Assembly: GCF_025602895.1 (NCBI RefSeq)
Contig: NW_026516223.1
Span: 674,035 to 738,034, forward strand
Direction: 5' to 3'
DNA length: 64,000 nt
Source: Polychytrium aggregatum
Taxonomy: Eukaryota; Chytridiomycota; Chytridiomycetes; Polychytriales
This document shows, one piece after another, positions 1 to 15,054 of this stretch. The first letter of the stretch is position 1. Every line of letters begins with the position of its first letter. The notes below the pieces were generated by a model that searched no databases, was not told where the DNA came from, and was given only the letters and a program-made list of their open reading frames with translations. The position numbers were made by a program, and so were the translations under genes.

Positions 1-1094
1 ATGACAGTGTCATCGCACGCGACCAGCGGATAGATGATCAGATTGCCGGGTGCCAGCGACGATGGATCAATCTTGAGCGACCCACACGAGTCGTCGTGGG
101 TGTGGAGGATGGTTGAGGTCGACGAGTTGGCCGGATCCGGCTGCTCGAGCAGCGAAAAGTGGTGCGCCTCAAGCTTGGAGACCCTCGAGGCTGTCGACGC
201 CTTGCGGCCGGTGATGCCCGCGCCTTGCGACTGGGGCATGACCTCACGCGGGAGCTGCGAGTACACCATGGGCTGGCCGAGGGCGGGAAAGAGGAACGGG
301 ACATTGGATGACTCGCGGTCGACGGTGTTGTCGAGCACCGGCCCGGGCGTGACGGGGCTCCCCGGGGGAATGGTGGTGATGAACTTTTGTCCAACCGACG
401 AGATGGACGACCAAGTCGAGGCCCGGCGGGACATGACCGGCTGGACGTAGCCTGGAGGGAGCTGGGTGTGGGTCAAGCGCGGCGGCGGCACTGGATATCG
501 GCTCTCGGACGAGGCTGCCACCGACGCCGTCTCGCGATGAGAGTCGCTTGCGAGCCTGGTTGTCGGGCTGAAGAATAGCGACGGGTGGTGTCTTGGCTCG
601 GGCCCGCCGGCACCAGGGGCAACGGTTGCCGGCGTCACCGTCGATCCCGACGCAGAGGCCGCCATCCACGGCGACGTCGCCAGTCCCGAGGATGGCAATG
701 TCGCTGCCGGCACAGAGATGGTAGAAGATGCGCCCGGCACAAGCGAGGCCGAGGGGACCTCGGGGAACAGACTTGCAGCCACGGGCTCATTGTCGAGAGC
801 AGGCAGGGTGGCCTGCGTTGCCGGCACCGATGCTGCTGGTGCCGGTGGCCATACGGGCGCTGCGGTTTGAGCATTCGTCGATGATTCCACCAGATCCTTT
901 GGTGGCAACGGCGGAGGCGGAGGCGCATTCGAGGTTGATCGGCATTGCGCTGGTGCTGATGGGTCCTTGGCGCCGGACGATTCAGGGTTCGCGGCTGCGG
1001 AGGAGGAGGACTCAGGCGATTCTGATTCTGAGATAGGCTGGGGGTGGGCGGCCATCGCGGGAGCCTCTGGTTCGGCAGCAGATGCGGGTATCAT
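1..1094 (-). CDS. Pro/Ser-rich hypothetical protein, partial (runs off left edge)
   Basis: One minus-strand frame is open from an ATG at 1094 (a second in-frame ATG is at 1055) to the window edge, about 364 codons without a stop. The protein is rich in Ser, Pro, Ala and Thr, has a short polyproline run (PPPPPLPPK) near residue 60, and a basic-serine patch (SRRASTWSS) further on, so most of it is probably disordered. The last visible part (KIDPSSLAPGNLIIYPLVA) is more ordered in composition and may be the start of a folded domain that lies outside the window. I do not recognise the family. The frame could be one exon of a larger gene. Being the longest uninterrupted frame here supports it, but GC-rich sequence also opens other frames by chance. 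Confidence 0.45.
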   Translation of the reverse strand, partial: MIPASAAEPEAPAMAAHPQPISESESPESSSSAAANPESSGAKDPSAPAQCRSTSNAPPPPPLPPKDLVESSTNAQTAAPVWPPAPAASVPATQATLPALDNEPVAASLFPEVPSASLVPGASSTISVPAATLPSSGLATSPWMAASASGSTVTPATVAPGAGGPEPRHHPSLFFSPTTRLASDSHRETASVAASSESRYPVPPPRLTHTQLPPGYVQPVMSRRASTWSSISSVGQKFITTIPPGSPVTPGPVLDNTVDRESSNVPFLFPALGQPMVYSQLPREVMPQSQGAGITGRKASTASRVSKLEAHHFSLLEQPDPANSSTSTILHTHDDSCGSLKIDPSSLAPGNLIIYPLVACDDTV

Positions 1095-2504
1095 GGTTGT
1101 GGATAGGAGATGTCGATGAAATTAATGGCCGCGACGGGTCGTGGTTGCTCGACGACAGACGAAAGCCGGGATGGGGAAAGAGGGTCGTATCTGCAGAGTT
1201 TGGTGTATTCTGTCGGGCGAGCAGCGCAGGGCCAGCAATACGAAAGAGAGCGAGCATCGGTGTCAGTTGCGAAAGGTGGCGAGTGCAGCCCACTCGGATG
1301 CATGACTCGGCTTGATCCGGGAACGCAATGCATGCAGCTATTCGGGCCGGGCTCGCTTCTCTATCGCGAAGATGGGGGACTTCGAGAGGCAACGCCAGTG
1401 GTGTTGGTGCGAACAACGCTGATGGTGCTGGTGCAAAAGAAAGCAGCCTACCTGCTCGCGATGTGCAGAGACGTCGACGGAGGGGAGATGCGATGGCGGG
1501 TTGAGAACAAGAGCGGAAAGGCCGGTCGGGAACGGCCGAGGAGAAACGGGGCGGCCGAAGAAGGATCCAGAGGCTCGCTGTGGAATGGCGGTGGATGGGA
1601 CGGGCAGGCGGGCAGCGGGATTGGAGCGTGCGTTGGGCTGGTCGTGCGGGTGTCTTGCAGCGCTGGACAGATTCGAGCAGCACGGATCGGGTCGCGGAGA
1701 GCGAGGGATTTCGGGAGGACGACGGAGGGAAGGAAAGTGTCTTGGCGATGCGAGGAGAAGAGGGCTCGAGCGATGGGCTCGAGCGATGGGCGATGGGCGA
1801 TGGGCGATGGGCGATGGGCGATGGGCGATGGGCGATGGGCGATGGGCGATGGGCGAGCCGTCTGGGGATGGGAGGGCGAAATGGCGGGCAGAGCAACAAG
1901 GGCCGACAGCGCCAGAGCGACTCGGTGCCCAGCGCCAGCGGCCTGCAGGAACGGAGACGGCTGAGATGGAAGCGGTGGTTGGGGATGAGGGCAAGGCTGC
2001 GGGGCGAGCCGATGGAATGCTGCAGGAGGTGCGGCGGGGGCATGAGGGAGTATTGTTCCAGCGAGCAGAGGTATTGACTTGGCTGCACCGGGACATGAGA
2101 CATGAGCCCGGATTGCCGAAATCCGTGGCGTGGAGCGGCTGGGCCAGGAAGTCGGGGGAAAGTTGGTTCGGGCTTGGGTCTGTTTGTTCCACGGCGGGAC
2201 AATCAATCAAGCTTGATCGACAACGACTCGAGCATACATGTGTTCCACCAGTCATTCACACAGAGAAATCATTTTTATTGCCAGGGGCGGTCTGGTCTGT
2301 CTGGTCTGCACGGGGCAAGACAAACGAAAGGTCAAAGGCGGCGCTGGGTGCTGCTCGAGGATGCGGGACAGCGCCCCATACCGCCATGACAAAAAGCAAA
2401 AGGCGAGATTGGCTGGGCCGGCAGTAGAACGGACCACAGCGGTCGGCAATTGCATCGGGTCGGCAGTCGAGTCAGTCGGCGATCACTCGAGTCGGGCGAG
2501 TGCC
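1095..2504. other. Intergenic stretch, no supported gene
   Basis: Lies between the upstream side of the partial left-edge gene and the 3' end of YME2. Several frames are open on both strands, but they have low-complexity composition, overlap each other and run through a tandem heptamer repeat, so I treat them as chance openings in GC-rich DNA. It may hold the promoter or an upstream exon of the left-edge gene. I see no recognisable protein motif. Confidence 0.5.
1784..1853. repeat. Minisatellite, 10 copies of CGATGGG
   Basis: Ten head-to-tail exact copies of the 7-bp unit CGATGGG. Two partial relatives (CGATGGGCTCGAG) precede it from 1771. The period is not a multiple of three, so a frame through it cycles with a 7-residue period (RWAMGDG on the plus strand), which explains several spurious open frames here. 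Confidence 0.97.
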
Positions 2505-5500
2505 TTACTGCTCTTTCAGCTTGACGACCTTCTTGCAGCGCTGCTCCTCCAAGTACCACTCGGCAATCTTGGCCTGCGACTCGGCCACCAGCGTCGCCAG
2601 GAACTCGAGTCGCTTGGTCAGATCGCCCTTGGCCTCTCGGCTCACAAGGCCCCGGCCATCGGGGTTGGCTCCTCCGCCGGTGATGATGTTGGTGATGGTG
2701 TTCATCTCGGCCAGATACTTGTTGATCTTGGCTTCTTCGTCAGCCTGCAGGGCCTTGTGGGTCAGGATGCCCATCGTGGCAGCAAACTTGGTGTCGTTGA
2801 GCAGGTGGCTGAAAGCGTTGCGGTAGACGGGCTTGCCGGGCTTGAGGACGAATGGCCGTCCTGCATGCGAGAGTCAAGCCGGCGGGGTCAGGGATTCGTT
2901 TCTCGCCAGTTTGCACACTGTGCCTCAATGACTGACCGGGCTATTGAATCTCGTCGCAGGTCTGCAGACCTTGAACACGCATACTGCCCCGCACACATCC
3001 GCGATCGCAATCGCTGCCAGCAGCACTCACCGTTCTGCAGGCCGATTGAAATCAGGCCGGCACGCTCCATTCCGCGCAGCGCGCGATCATCTCCCTTGAA
3101 CAGAGGATGGAATCGCAGGTCGTCGAACGGCGCCTCCTCGACCTTGCTCAGAACCTGGACGATCTTCCAGAACTGCACAGGGGTCCAGGGCAGCAGCGAT
3201 CGGTTTTCGTCTTCCTCGCCAGTGCCGATTCGGCGGACCTCAGCGACAGATTTCATGACAATGTCGTTGAAGGCCGCTGTCGATGGGGATGTCGCCGTTT
3301 CAGGGATTGCGTGGCAGGCCCGGCACGGAGAGACCCGGCACGGAGAGAAGAAAACAATCAAACATGGAGTGAGTGCCGGGTGTGAAAGATACACGGAGCC
3401 CGACACAAGCCGTCTGTTGGTCCATCACCGCCCTCATGCACCAAGCGAACCACAAAGCTCCTCCCGTATCTCGGGCCAGCACCGTACCAGTTGGCGTAGC
3501 GCCAGCGTGGATCTTTTGGATGAACAGCTCAAGGTCCTTGAGGCGGCCGCCCAGCGATTCGACGCAGGTCTGCAAGTCTGTGGGCGTGAAAATCAGGCCA
3601 AGGCGCTTCTTGACAAAGGCCATGGCGCTCTCGCTCGAGGCATCGACGAGACGGACGACATCGAGGGAGCGCTGGGGCAGGGCTAAGTTGCAGAACCAAA
3701 GTCGGTGTCAGAACTGCGTGAAGACAGCACTGCACGCTTGCACGCTTGCACGCTCGCAACCCAGAGCCGAGTGCATCGAAGCGAGGAATCTCGCCCGCGC
3801 CCGCCCCATCCTTGCCTTTGGTGAGCTTCTTCTGGACCTCGACGTTGTTGGTCACAAAGATAACATGCGCCAGGCGATACTCGATCAAGAAGGTGGCCCA
3901 CTCAATGATGAGCTCGCTCACGTAGTGCTGCTTGGCCTGGTCCTTGTGCAAGAACCCGTCAATGACGATGACGGGATACTCCATCTCGTGGTGGGGGGCC
4001 TTGTACACTCCATCGGGACGAGACTCGGGCTCGCGAACGTCGACGGGCTTCTCGCCGGTTTCATTCTTCTTGGATTCTTCGGCAAGCAATAGAGAGTCGC
4101 GGCGCTTCTGCTCCTGCTCCATCGACTGAGAGTGCAGATGGAGCTGCCGGTGGGTGAGGGCGGTGATGGCCATGGTGGCGGTGTCGAAGATGTTGCGGAC
4201 CTGGGACTCGATCGAGGTGCCAGAGATGCCTGGAGGAGATTGGGTGATGGCAGTGGAACACACAAAGTCAGAGCTCTGCCGGTCATGCCAGGGTTTGTCC
4301 GTTGTGGCTGACTGGGATGGAGCACTGAGCCGAACCTGTCTTGGATCCAAAGCCGGCGGTCATGACGGTGTCGATCAAAGAAGAGATGGTGCTCATGAAA
4401 CCAAAGACAGGGAAGTAGCCCATCTGGCTGGCAAGCTCATTGAGCAGCACATGTTCGGGCTTTCCCATAAAGTCCTCGCACTTGATTACAATCTTGTGCC
4501 TGGGAGAGGGCAGTAAGTGGTGAGATTGAGCTACCGCTGTGCAGCCAGCAGGCACTCACTCACGCATCCATCCACCCGCTCGCACTTCAAGCGGCACGGC
4601 GAGGATACTGACTTGGCGTCCTTGACCACCTTGAGGGCGAGCTCGGATTTGCCGCTGCCACGAGGTCCAGTGAGCAGGATAAAGTTGTCTGATACATTAA
4701 GCGGAGCCACAACGGAAACTCTGTCGTCAGATTCCGGACTCGCAATCTAGCGACCGAGGTTCGGTATCCGGTGCACAACACAGCCGATCGTGGTCACGGC
4801 AAAGCCGTCGACACGTTCTCGACGTTGGGCGGCATGCTGCCTTGACAGCTCAAATGGCTTGCTTACCGGGCTCCTCCTTCAAAAAGCTCTTGAGTCGCTT
4901 CTCCTCGGCCTGGCGCTCTTTCCATGACTCTGCCGACTCGGACGCGGCCAGCTTGGACTTCATGACAAAACCCAGGAAGGTCAGCTTCGAGAGCAGCGCG
5001 CTGCCGGTGACCTTCCACCACTCAGCAACCTCGATGAGATAGCCTTGAATGTTGAAGCGGTTGGTGAGCTTGTTGGTGATGCAGAAGATCCGGATGGGGT
5101 CGAAAATCAGGTAGGAGAGAGCAATGACACTGGCGAGAATGACGGGAATCTGGGCAAAAGTGCAGTGGGGTAAGTATCGCCGAATCGGCCTTGGCCTTGG
5201 CCGGGCAGTCGCGGCATGGCATGGCATGGCATGTTTTCGAGTGATCCACAGTGCGCCTGCTACGCGTGGGATCTATTCTACAGCCGCAGTGTGCTTGATG
5301 GGAGTTCCAGCGACACATACCGAGACACGATAGTTGCCAGTCAGCCAGCTCCAAAAGGCACGACGACTTCGAGGCTGAAGGGGACACGATACAGCACACA
5401 GTGGTCAGTTCTCGCGAGGTCGGCGATATGCCATTGACGGCCACTGGTTGAAGGAGTGCCACAGGTGATCGCATCGTCATTGACGATTGCGATTCGCGGC

Positions 5501-6754
5501 TATCAGCAAGGACCCTTGGCAAGACCCTCGGTCGTCAGACGTACCGTTTCGTAGTTAATCTGCAGACGAGTGCCATCGATGACTTCTCCATGGATGCAGT
5601 TGCGAGCGCTGGTGGCCGAGCGGGTTCGTGCAAAGTTGACCAGGGCATATCGAGGAAGCTCCTTGTCCGTCGAGGGCTGGAGCTCGATCGAGTTGATTTT
5701 TCCGTACGGTCTGAACTCGCGGTAAAGGGTTTCCTGTGGCCGCGAGCCGGATGACAGAGGAGCGGAGCGGGTGGACGAGAGTCAGATTTGTGTGCCAATA
5801 CTGGGCTCTTCTCATTGTTCGCCGCAGTCCGAAGTGCAGAGAGAGAGGGAGGGGGGGCAGAATATAATTGTTCAGGATATTACCGCGGTGAGATTGTTTC
5901 CGAGGAATTCGACTTTCAAGGTGCTGGTGGGCAGGTGTCCGACCATATCCTCCATAAAGGGCTCACCCTGCGTTGTCAGGCAATAACGGAGTGTCAGAAT
6001 GGACAAGGCAGCGATTGGATGAGACTGAGAATGCTCTGTACTGGGGCTGACAGGGTCATGCAGCGGCGACATGGATCCAGAGATCGCTGCTCGATGCCCC
6101 CTCCAGTCGCCACGGACGATCCAGTCGATGTGGCTAAGAAGGCCATACCTTGACACGGAAAGATTTGACGGGAGTCCAGTTGTACCAGGTGCGGTAGCCG
6201 ACCTTGCTTGCGTGCGCCTTGATGACCTCGTAGGCATCTTCGACCTTTGCGCCTTGACCCTTGTAGTCAAACAGCAGATACAAGCCGCCCTCCTTGACGT
6301 TGGGAATGGTCTTTTTGTAGATGAACTCATGAGGGAACTGGTCCAAGGGGGGCAGCAGCTGGGCCTTGGCGCGGAGACGGAGGTCGTTGGCGTACTGCTG
6401 GACAAAGAAGTATCGGGGGTCCCAGATCGAGACCTTGATGGGAAAGACGTTCTCGAACCACACCCGGCCCGAGACCGTGGTGGGGGCGTCTGGGCTCTCG
6501 GGGACCGTGGGAGGGACGGACGAGTGCGCCAGGGTCTCGATGTCGAGGACCTTGAGCTCCTCCCTCTTTGTAGTGGTTTCGGCAGCCGGTTCAGGAGCCA
6601 GGGGTTCGGCGGCAGAGGTCGCCAAGGCTCTCAGGAGCAGGCGAGGCTGAGGAAAGGCTGGAGGAACAGCGCGAGGGAAGGCGGGAGGACGGGGCGCATG
6701 GAGCAGCGGTCGCCCCCAGACCATTCGGGCCAGGGCACTCGCCTTTGAGGCCAT
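2505..6754 (-). CDS. YME2: Mitochondrial inner-membrane protein Yme2 (RRM + RNA12 domain), 11 exons
   Basis: Predicted 888-residue orthologue of yeast Yme2 (850 residues), an inner mitochondrial membrane protein linked to mtDNA/nucleoid maintenance. Exons on the minus strand: 6754-6149, 5967-5884, 5733-5545, 5374-5321, 5149-4867, 4688-4613, 4499-4336, 4229-3816, 3682-3488, 3276-3031, 2860-2505; all phases agree and the sum is 889 codons. The first 50 residues are Arg/Ala/Pro-rich without acidic residues, like a mitochondrial presequence. The family signature (VWFENVFPIKVSIWDPRYFF) is in exon 1. Exon 3 encodes an RRM-like segment (ETLYREFRPYGKINS). Exon 5 starts with one membrane span (IPVILASVIALSYLIF). 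Exon 6 carries a P-loop (GPRGSGKSE) and exon 8 a Walker-B-like strand (YPVIVIDGF), as expected for the RNA12 domain. The exon 8 donor is GC rather than GT (3815-3814). The gene is divergent from the coiled-coil gene at 7569. Confidence 0.93.
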
Positions 6755-7568
6755 GATGTGGCAGCGAGAAAGGGCAGAACAAGATCGCGAGCGGGCTGCT
6801 CTCGCCGGGGATGTCTGCAGGCGGGGCGGCGAGCGAGTAGATGGACAGAAGGCCAGGGAGGGTGCAGAAAAAGGGCCTGCGATTTTTGGGCGCAGAAAGC
6901 GGATGGCGACAGCGCGAGGACGAGAAGCGGCGAGAGGCGGCGAGAGGCGGTCTCGGCGCGAGCGAGACGGCTGTGGACTCGTGGCCGAACATGAATCGAC
7001 GACATCGCAAGCATGGGAGTGGGCATTCCGACGGATGCATCGCAGTGCAGCGATGCGGGCAGTCGGGCAAGGGGGACGAACGGGGCGATGAATGCACCGA
7101 TGTCGTTGCTCGGGCGATGTGTTCTTTGGACTGTCGCAGCTCTTTAATCCAGCTCGTAACGACAATCCGAATATGATGAGTCCGAGCATATCAATCAACT
7201 TACGACTATTCTAATCCACTCATGATGATCCACCCACCTGTTCTAATCCGCCCATGGTCGCCCAAGCATTGCTGTCCAGCTCTGCCGCCCCAATCGTCCA
7301 GGCCGCTGCCCGGTCCAATCCCATCCGGCCCCTTCGGCCTCCAGCGGCGGGTCCCTCGTCCGCCCCGCGGCCGTCCGTCCAGCACCTCGGTTGCGCGCCG
7401 GCCCCCATTCAAAGGCTGGGATCGCCTGTCTGATCCCCGCTCGTCGCCTGTCCCGCAACGGCGAGTCCTTTGCCCGTTGGCTCTCCCGGCACCTTCGTCC
7501 TCTTCAACCCACCGACACTACCCTTTGCCGGTCCCTCTGTCTCGACTCCTCGCCTCCCCCCCCCAGTG
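6755..7568. other. Divergent intergenic region (YME2 / coiled-coil gene)
   Basis: About 0.8 kb between the start codons of two divergently transcribed genes, so both promoters must lie here. The YME2-proximal half is purine-rich on the plus strand; the middle (about 7140-7250) is more AT-rich. I see no canonical TATA box at a convincing distance and no RNA gene. Confidence 0.5.
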
Positions 7569-10500
7569 ATGCTGCGAAAGAAAAAGTCATCGGCATCAGT
7601 CCACAGCCACTCGCATCCTGCAGCTTCGCAGCAGCAGATGCAGCCGATGCAGCAGCGGGGCCAGAAGCCGAACCCGCCGGTGCTCAAGTCAAAGACCTCG
7701 GCCTCGTTCCTCAGGACTGCCAAGGCCTCGCCGCTGGTCTTCCTCTCGGCCCACCGCAAGTCGGAGGACCACTCTCGAGACCATCCAAAGCTCTTCAGCG
7801 ACGACGACGACGACGAAGGCCTGGACCCTGGTACGGGCACTGCCGCTCTGGGCATCGGCCACCTGGCCGGCTGCCACATCCACCCGCATATCGATGCCTC
7901 AAATTGCTACCGTTGCTGCTGCCGCCACCGACGCATGGCGAGTGCACCTTTCATTCCCCGGATGCTGGGGGGTCTCTGTGGGTGCATCTTCATTGTGGGT
8001 CTTGTTTCGGCAATGGGTCGGCTCCGTCCTTCTGATATGTGCATCGTCTCTGCAATGTCGACACTGGTTCCGATCCATCCGTCCTTTGCCGGCTTCCGGC
8101 TGCCATGCTGTCTCTTCCAACACCACGACCAGATCGGGGCATCCAAGCGCTGACACGGAGGTTTGGCGAGGCTCGCTTGAGCAGCGACGACGACGACGAC
8201 CTTCCACGGAGGTAGGTTCTTTTGCTCGGTGGCCTCGACCCATGGAGACATCAGCGTCGGCCTCGGGATCGCTTTGGGAGGCCACTTGTCGATCCTCTGC
8301 TGTCACATCGGCGGTCTCTCTCCTGTCGCTTGCCCCCCGCACAGAGCTCACCGCCATGCACCTTCTCTGGATCTGCGTTCTGCCGTCCCTGCAACTCGGC
8401 TCGCAGCCATGTGTCGCTGTCGCCCGAGTCGGCTCCGTCATGTCTCAAGTCCTCCAGCAACATGACCATCCTCTCATCGATCCCCGGCGATGTGCCCGCC
8501 AGCTCCTCCGAGTCATCGCCCATCATCCCAAAGCGCTCCGTCTTTTCGCCCGAGAAGAAACCAGCACCAATGCCTGAGCCAGCACCGGCACCAGCACCGG
8601 CACCAGTAACTCCAAACCCCAAGATCAGCAAGCTCTCCAAGACATTTGCCCGGGTGCTCAACTCGGCCCGGACAAACAAGTCTGCGTCTCCAAAGGCATC
8701 TTCGGCCGAGAGCGAGGCCGCTCGCGAGTCTCCCCGCTCCCACAACCCACCGTTGGGCTCGAGGCTGCCGCTCCAGCGACCCAGCGTGGATCTTGCAGAG
8801 ACGTCTGCTGATGCTGCATCTGCATCGGCGCAGAATGCTCCTCGGCAAGACGATCTCGTTCGGTCCCGCGAGCCTCTTCGCTCGGCAGGCGAAGCCCTCA
8901 ACCGCCGTCAGAGCACGGGCCGGAAACGTCTCTCTCTGCATCTCAAGCCCGAAGCCCATCTTTCCCAGCCCAGCAACCAGGGCCCCGACCCGGCTCCATC
9001 AGACCACAAGCCCTTTTCGCTCTTTGGAACTCGCACGTCGCTCAGCCGGCCGAAAACGCAAGCACCCACGATTGCTCAGAGCCCCAGCGCTGTCTCGGTG
9101 ACGCTCGCTGGCACAGACCCAGCACCCTTAAACCCGTCATCGAGCTCACACTCGTTCGAGCCACCGTACGGACATTTGTATCAGCACAAGGCACACGATG
9201 CAGCCAGTGTCGCTGCAAGCTCTGTCTCTGGCGTCGATGCACCTCCCCCGCCGACACAGCGCTCGGTCCGCAGCAAGGTGTCCAACTCGGGTCCACTCCG
9301 GCCTCTGGATCAGTCCATCCCGTCGCCGCCTGCGTCGATGCCGACACACCGAGACCGCTCCATGGATGTCATGGAGCTGGAGCATGGGCATTCTCAACAG
9401 TCGATCCTGTCTCGCGAGACCGATTTGAGCCAGCCGCCCCCGGTAGCTGCGCTGTCGCCGCCTCTGGTGCCTTCAGACGACCCCGAAGCAGTCGAGCAGC
9501 TCCGCTCAACCATCCTGGAGCTCGAGGGCAAGGTCCTTCAGCTAAGCTCTGACCTGGCTGCTGCGCGAGGATCATACGAGGCTGCCTCCGACAAGGCCGA
9601 CTACGCCGTGCGCGAGGCAGATGAGCTGAGGAATAAGCTCGAGCGGAGCCACGATACCATCGAGCAGCTGAATCGCCGGCTGGAAGAAGCCCAGAGCGTC
9701 CAGGCGGGCCTCTCCAGCGAGATTGGCATGCTGCATGACCGCTCGCGCATGGACGTGGACGAACGAGTGGCCCAGCACATTGAGATCGTGAAGATTGAGA
9801 TTGACGAAGCGCACCGAACGACAATCGGAACACTGCGAAAAGATGTAAGCGATCGCACCAAAAGTATCGACGGACGCACAGGGGCGTTGTTTGGCAAGCG
9901 ATTCTATCGGATCTCCTGCGTCGTGGTGGAAGAGTGACGATGTGGATGACGGCCAGGGGAATGTGGTGGCGACAGGCGGGGTGGAGCGACTCCATTCTGC
10001 CACAGCGGCCCCGTCCTTGACTGGTGGCAAGGTGCTTCTGCCGCAGTCGGTGCTAACATGGCTGCCTCGATCCCTATGCAGCTGAGCAACCTGGAGACGC
10101 TCTATCAGCTTTCCCAGCAAGAGATCGAGGACTTTAAGGGCCAGCTATCCGAAGCTCAGTTCCGCGAGCAAGGTTAGTTCCTTGGTCTCGGGCATGCCTA
10201 CCGAGATCCATTGTGGTTTGCTGCACTTGCTTGGGGACGAGCGGTGCAATCGTCAGAATCTTGGATAGCACGGGTACTGGCGTAAGCGACTGCCGCTGGT
10301 AGCGGATATCAAGTGTACCTCCGGGAAGTGCTGTCGATGCCCACCTCGCTCACTCACACGCACTCACACGCACTAAACATCTATTGCCCGGAAACGCCAG
10401 ATGCCAACATGCACTGCCAGCGACTCATGGAGGCTATCACAAAACTAAAGCAGGAGCGCCTGGAACTATTCTCTCTGCTGCAAGCAGAAAAGTCCAAGAC

Positions 10501-12106
10501 AACTCGGAACGAATCGGACTTTGCAGCCTTCAATCGCAAGTTTAAACTGCTGAGCGACTCGAACCAGCAGCTGAAGGAAGAAAACGAGCACCTGAGGGTC
10601 GAGCTCAGGGTAGGGCCACTGATACTGCAGCAATGCCGTGGATATGTGGGGCAGCAAGTGTCCGCACCAAAGATGCAGCTTTGCTGCGACTTGCGCTCAA
10701 TCGGGAGTTGCTCTTGGCGGTCAAGCTTCGACCGTTGAATGACTGCTTGTCGCTCGATTGATTTGCATGAGGCTGACGGCTGAATCAAGCGAGTTGCTGC
10801 CCCGACTCACAGCAGAACGCATCCCATTCTCCTTTGTAGCGCTACCAATACGAGGTGGCAACAGACAACTCCGATACGAATGGGTATTACCGCATGCGGG
10901 CGGAGCAGCTGCTCTTTGACAACGAGAGCCTCAAGGTAAGTCCGGTGCAGTTGGATGCAGAGCACGCACCGCCGTCATGGTGTTCACCCGCGTCGCCCGA
11001 TCTCGACTGGTCCGTCTCAAATGTGCAGGCACTGTGCGAAGAATACAAGCGCAGACTTGACCAAGAAGGCATATCGTCCGACCCGGGGACTTCGTCCGGA
11101 TTCAGCGGCAAGCACCGACCCTCGCTGAGCACCGACCGCTTGCGACAAGGCGACTTTGCCCCGTCGTCGGCAGCGGCTCCGTCCTTCTCCAATTCGATTG
11201 GGAGCAGCGTGGCGATATCGCAAAACGACCGTGCCGCCTTTGATCAAAAGATGAGCCGATACGAGCTGGAGACAATGGAGCCGTACGAGCCCATGTCTTT
11301 GAGTGCACGTCGATTTCTGGTGGACGACCATGCGGGTCTGCCTGCGATGCGATCGGCGTGGTCGGCGTCTGTGGAGCCACCGGCGGTGTATCAATCACAG
11401 GTGCGACATGCCGGCGGCCCAAGCGGCGAAGGATACAAAAGCCAGCGAGGATACACCACCAACGGGCAGTATCATACCGTCGGTTCGGTTGACGGTGTGG
11501 CGACGGGTCAAAACGAGAGCCAACACTCGACAGGCTCAGGCAATGCCGACGAGCTCACCCGGTCCAAGGCAGACATGCAGCGACACTATGAAGAGCTTGT
11601 GCTCGAGAAGGTGAGACGATTATGGGAAGGAGCATTTGCTGTGCTCGAGGTGTCTGTGTCGATGGCGGCGGCACCTGGATCCGCTATTCCAAGGGCAGTA
11701 GCAGGAACAAGGGCAATCACATGGAGCACATCCACTAATGACGATGGCGATGATGGCGATGATACAATCCGACTCTGTGCTGGTTGGATCCACCTGGCCT
11801 GTACGGCGATGACCACACAACAGCAAAAGGTACGCATGCTCGCCTGCATTGCACTGCGGGAGGACGAATGGAATACGAGCGAGCTCATCGAGTTGCTGAG
11901 GAATCTACCTCCGGCAAAGGATTTACACTGACCGAGGATGCAACGCGATTTCATTCTTGCAGCTGACCCAAGATCTCAGCAAAATCCCGCCAACCGGCGG
12001 ATCGGGTGCGATGCGACGGAAGCGCGAAGAGATCGAGAATCGGCTGGACACGGTCGAGAAGGAGATCCAGAGCCTCAAGCGCAAGATCAAAAGCACATTT
12101 GGATAG
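7569..12106 (+). CDS. Large coiled-coil protein with disordered N-terminus, 8 exons
   Basis: Predicted 966 residues. Exons: 7569-7830, 8133-8211, 8407-9844, 10082-10172, 10401-10609, 10840-10935, 11029-11610, 11963-12106; the phases match at every junction. Residues 1 to about 460 are Ser/Pro/Ala-rich and basic, with two acidic clusters (FSDDDDDEG, SSDDDDDLP) in exons 1 and 2. From about 480 to 725 the sequence is heptad-rich coiled coil (for example LRSTILELEGKVLQLSSDL and KLKQERLELFSLLQAEK). A second disordered stretch follows, then a short conserved-looking C-terminal helix (RRKREEIENRLDTVEKEIQ). I do not recognise the family. The terminal helix loosely recalls enkurin-type or centrosomal coiled-coil proteins, which is only an impression. 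A scaffold role is plausible but unproven. Confidence 0.75.
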
Positions 12107-12736
12107 ACGTGCGGCAATCGGTCCAGATGGACGAGATGGAGGGCTGGTCGTGATGCGACTTTCTTTCAAGGAGGTGGGAAGAGGCGCCCGAAAGGCTCAG
12201 GAAGCCGTGCATATTTGAGTGGCGATGGGCTGACGCTGTCCTTCTCATGAACACGTGTGGTCGATCGTGGTGAAAGCCACCCTGTTTGATGAATAGCGAT
12301 GCTTGCGCTGTTCCTGTGCTGGCAGAATGCGGATGCTGGCAATGAACGCTGAAGATGTAGCATGGGATCGGAGAGAGTAAACGGAATGGGACTGACATCT
12401 TGCTATATTGAGGCAAGGCCGTGGGCGATTGCATAGGATTGCGAATGCCCCATGATATAGCAAAGCGGAACGATCGTACAGAGCGTGGACAACGAGGCAG
12501 CGAGGCGGAAGGAAATAGAACGCAGGCACAACAGGAAGATGGACAGCGAAGAAGAGTGAAACTTGTAGTGGCAAAGGACACAAGGCACTTGGACTGTGCC
12601 TGCTCTAGACAGGCCTGGAGGGAGTTTGCTCTGGGCGCTCTAGTTAAGGTGGCCAGGCATAGGAGTCATGAGATTCAGAGGCCGGTCGCAGATTTGCAGT
12701 CCGAGAAAGGCGGGGGCATTTGATCCCTTCATCGGA
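12107..12736. other. Convergent 3' intergenic region
   Basis: Lies between the stop codons of the coiled-coil gene (plus) and the polyglutamine membrane protein gene (minus), so it should hold both 3' UTRs. I see no coding motif or structured repeat. Confidence 0.5.

Positions 12737-15054
<2,318 letters not shown>

Noticed and set aside
1012-2427. Several long overlapping frames on both strands
   Set aside because: They share the same DNA, have biased composition and run through a heptamer repeat; no motif or splice logic supports them.
2505-6754. YME2 as a pseudogene because single frames contain stops
   Set aside because: All stops fall in introns with good splice sites, and the 11 exons join in phase to a full-length protein.
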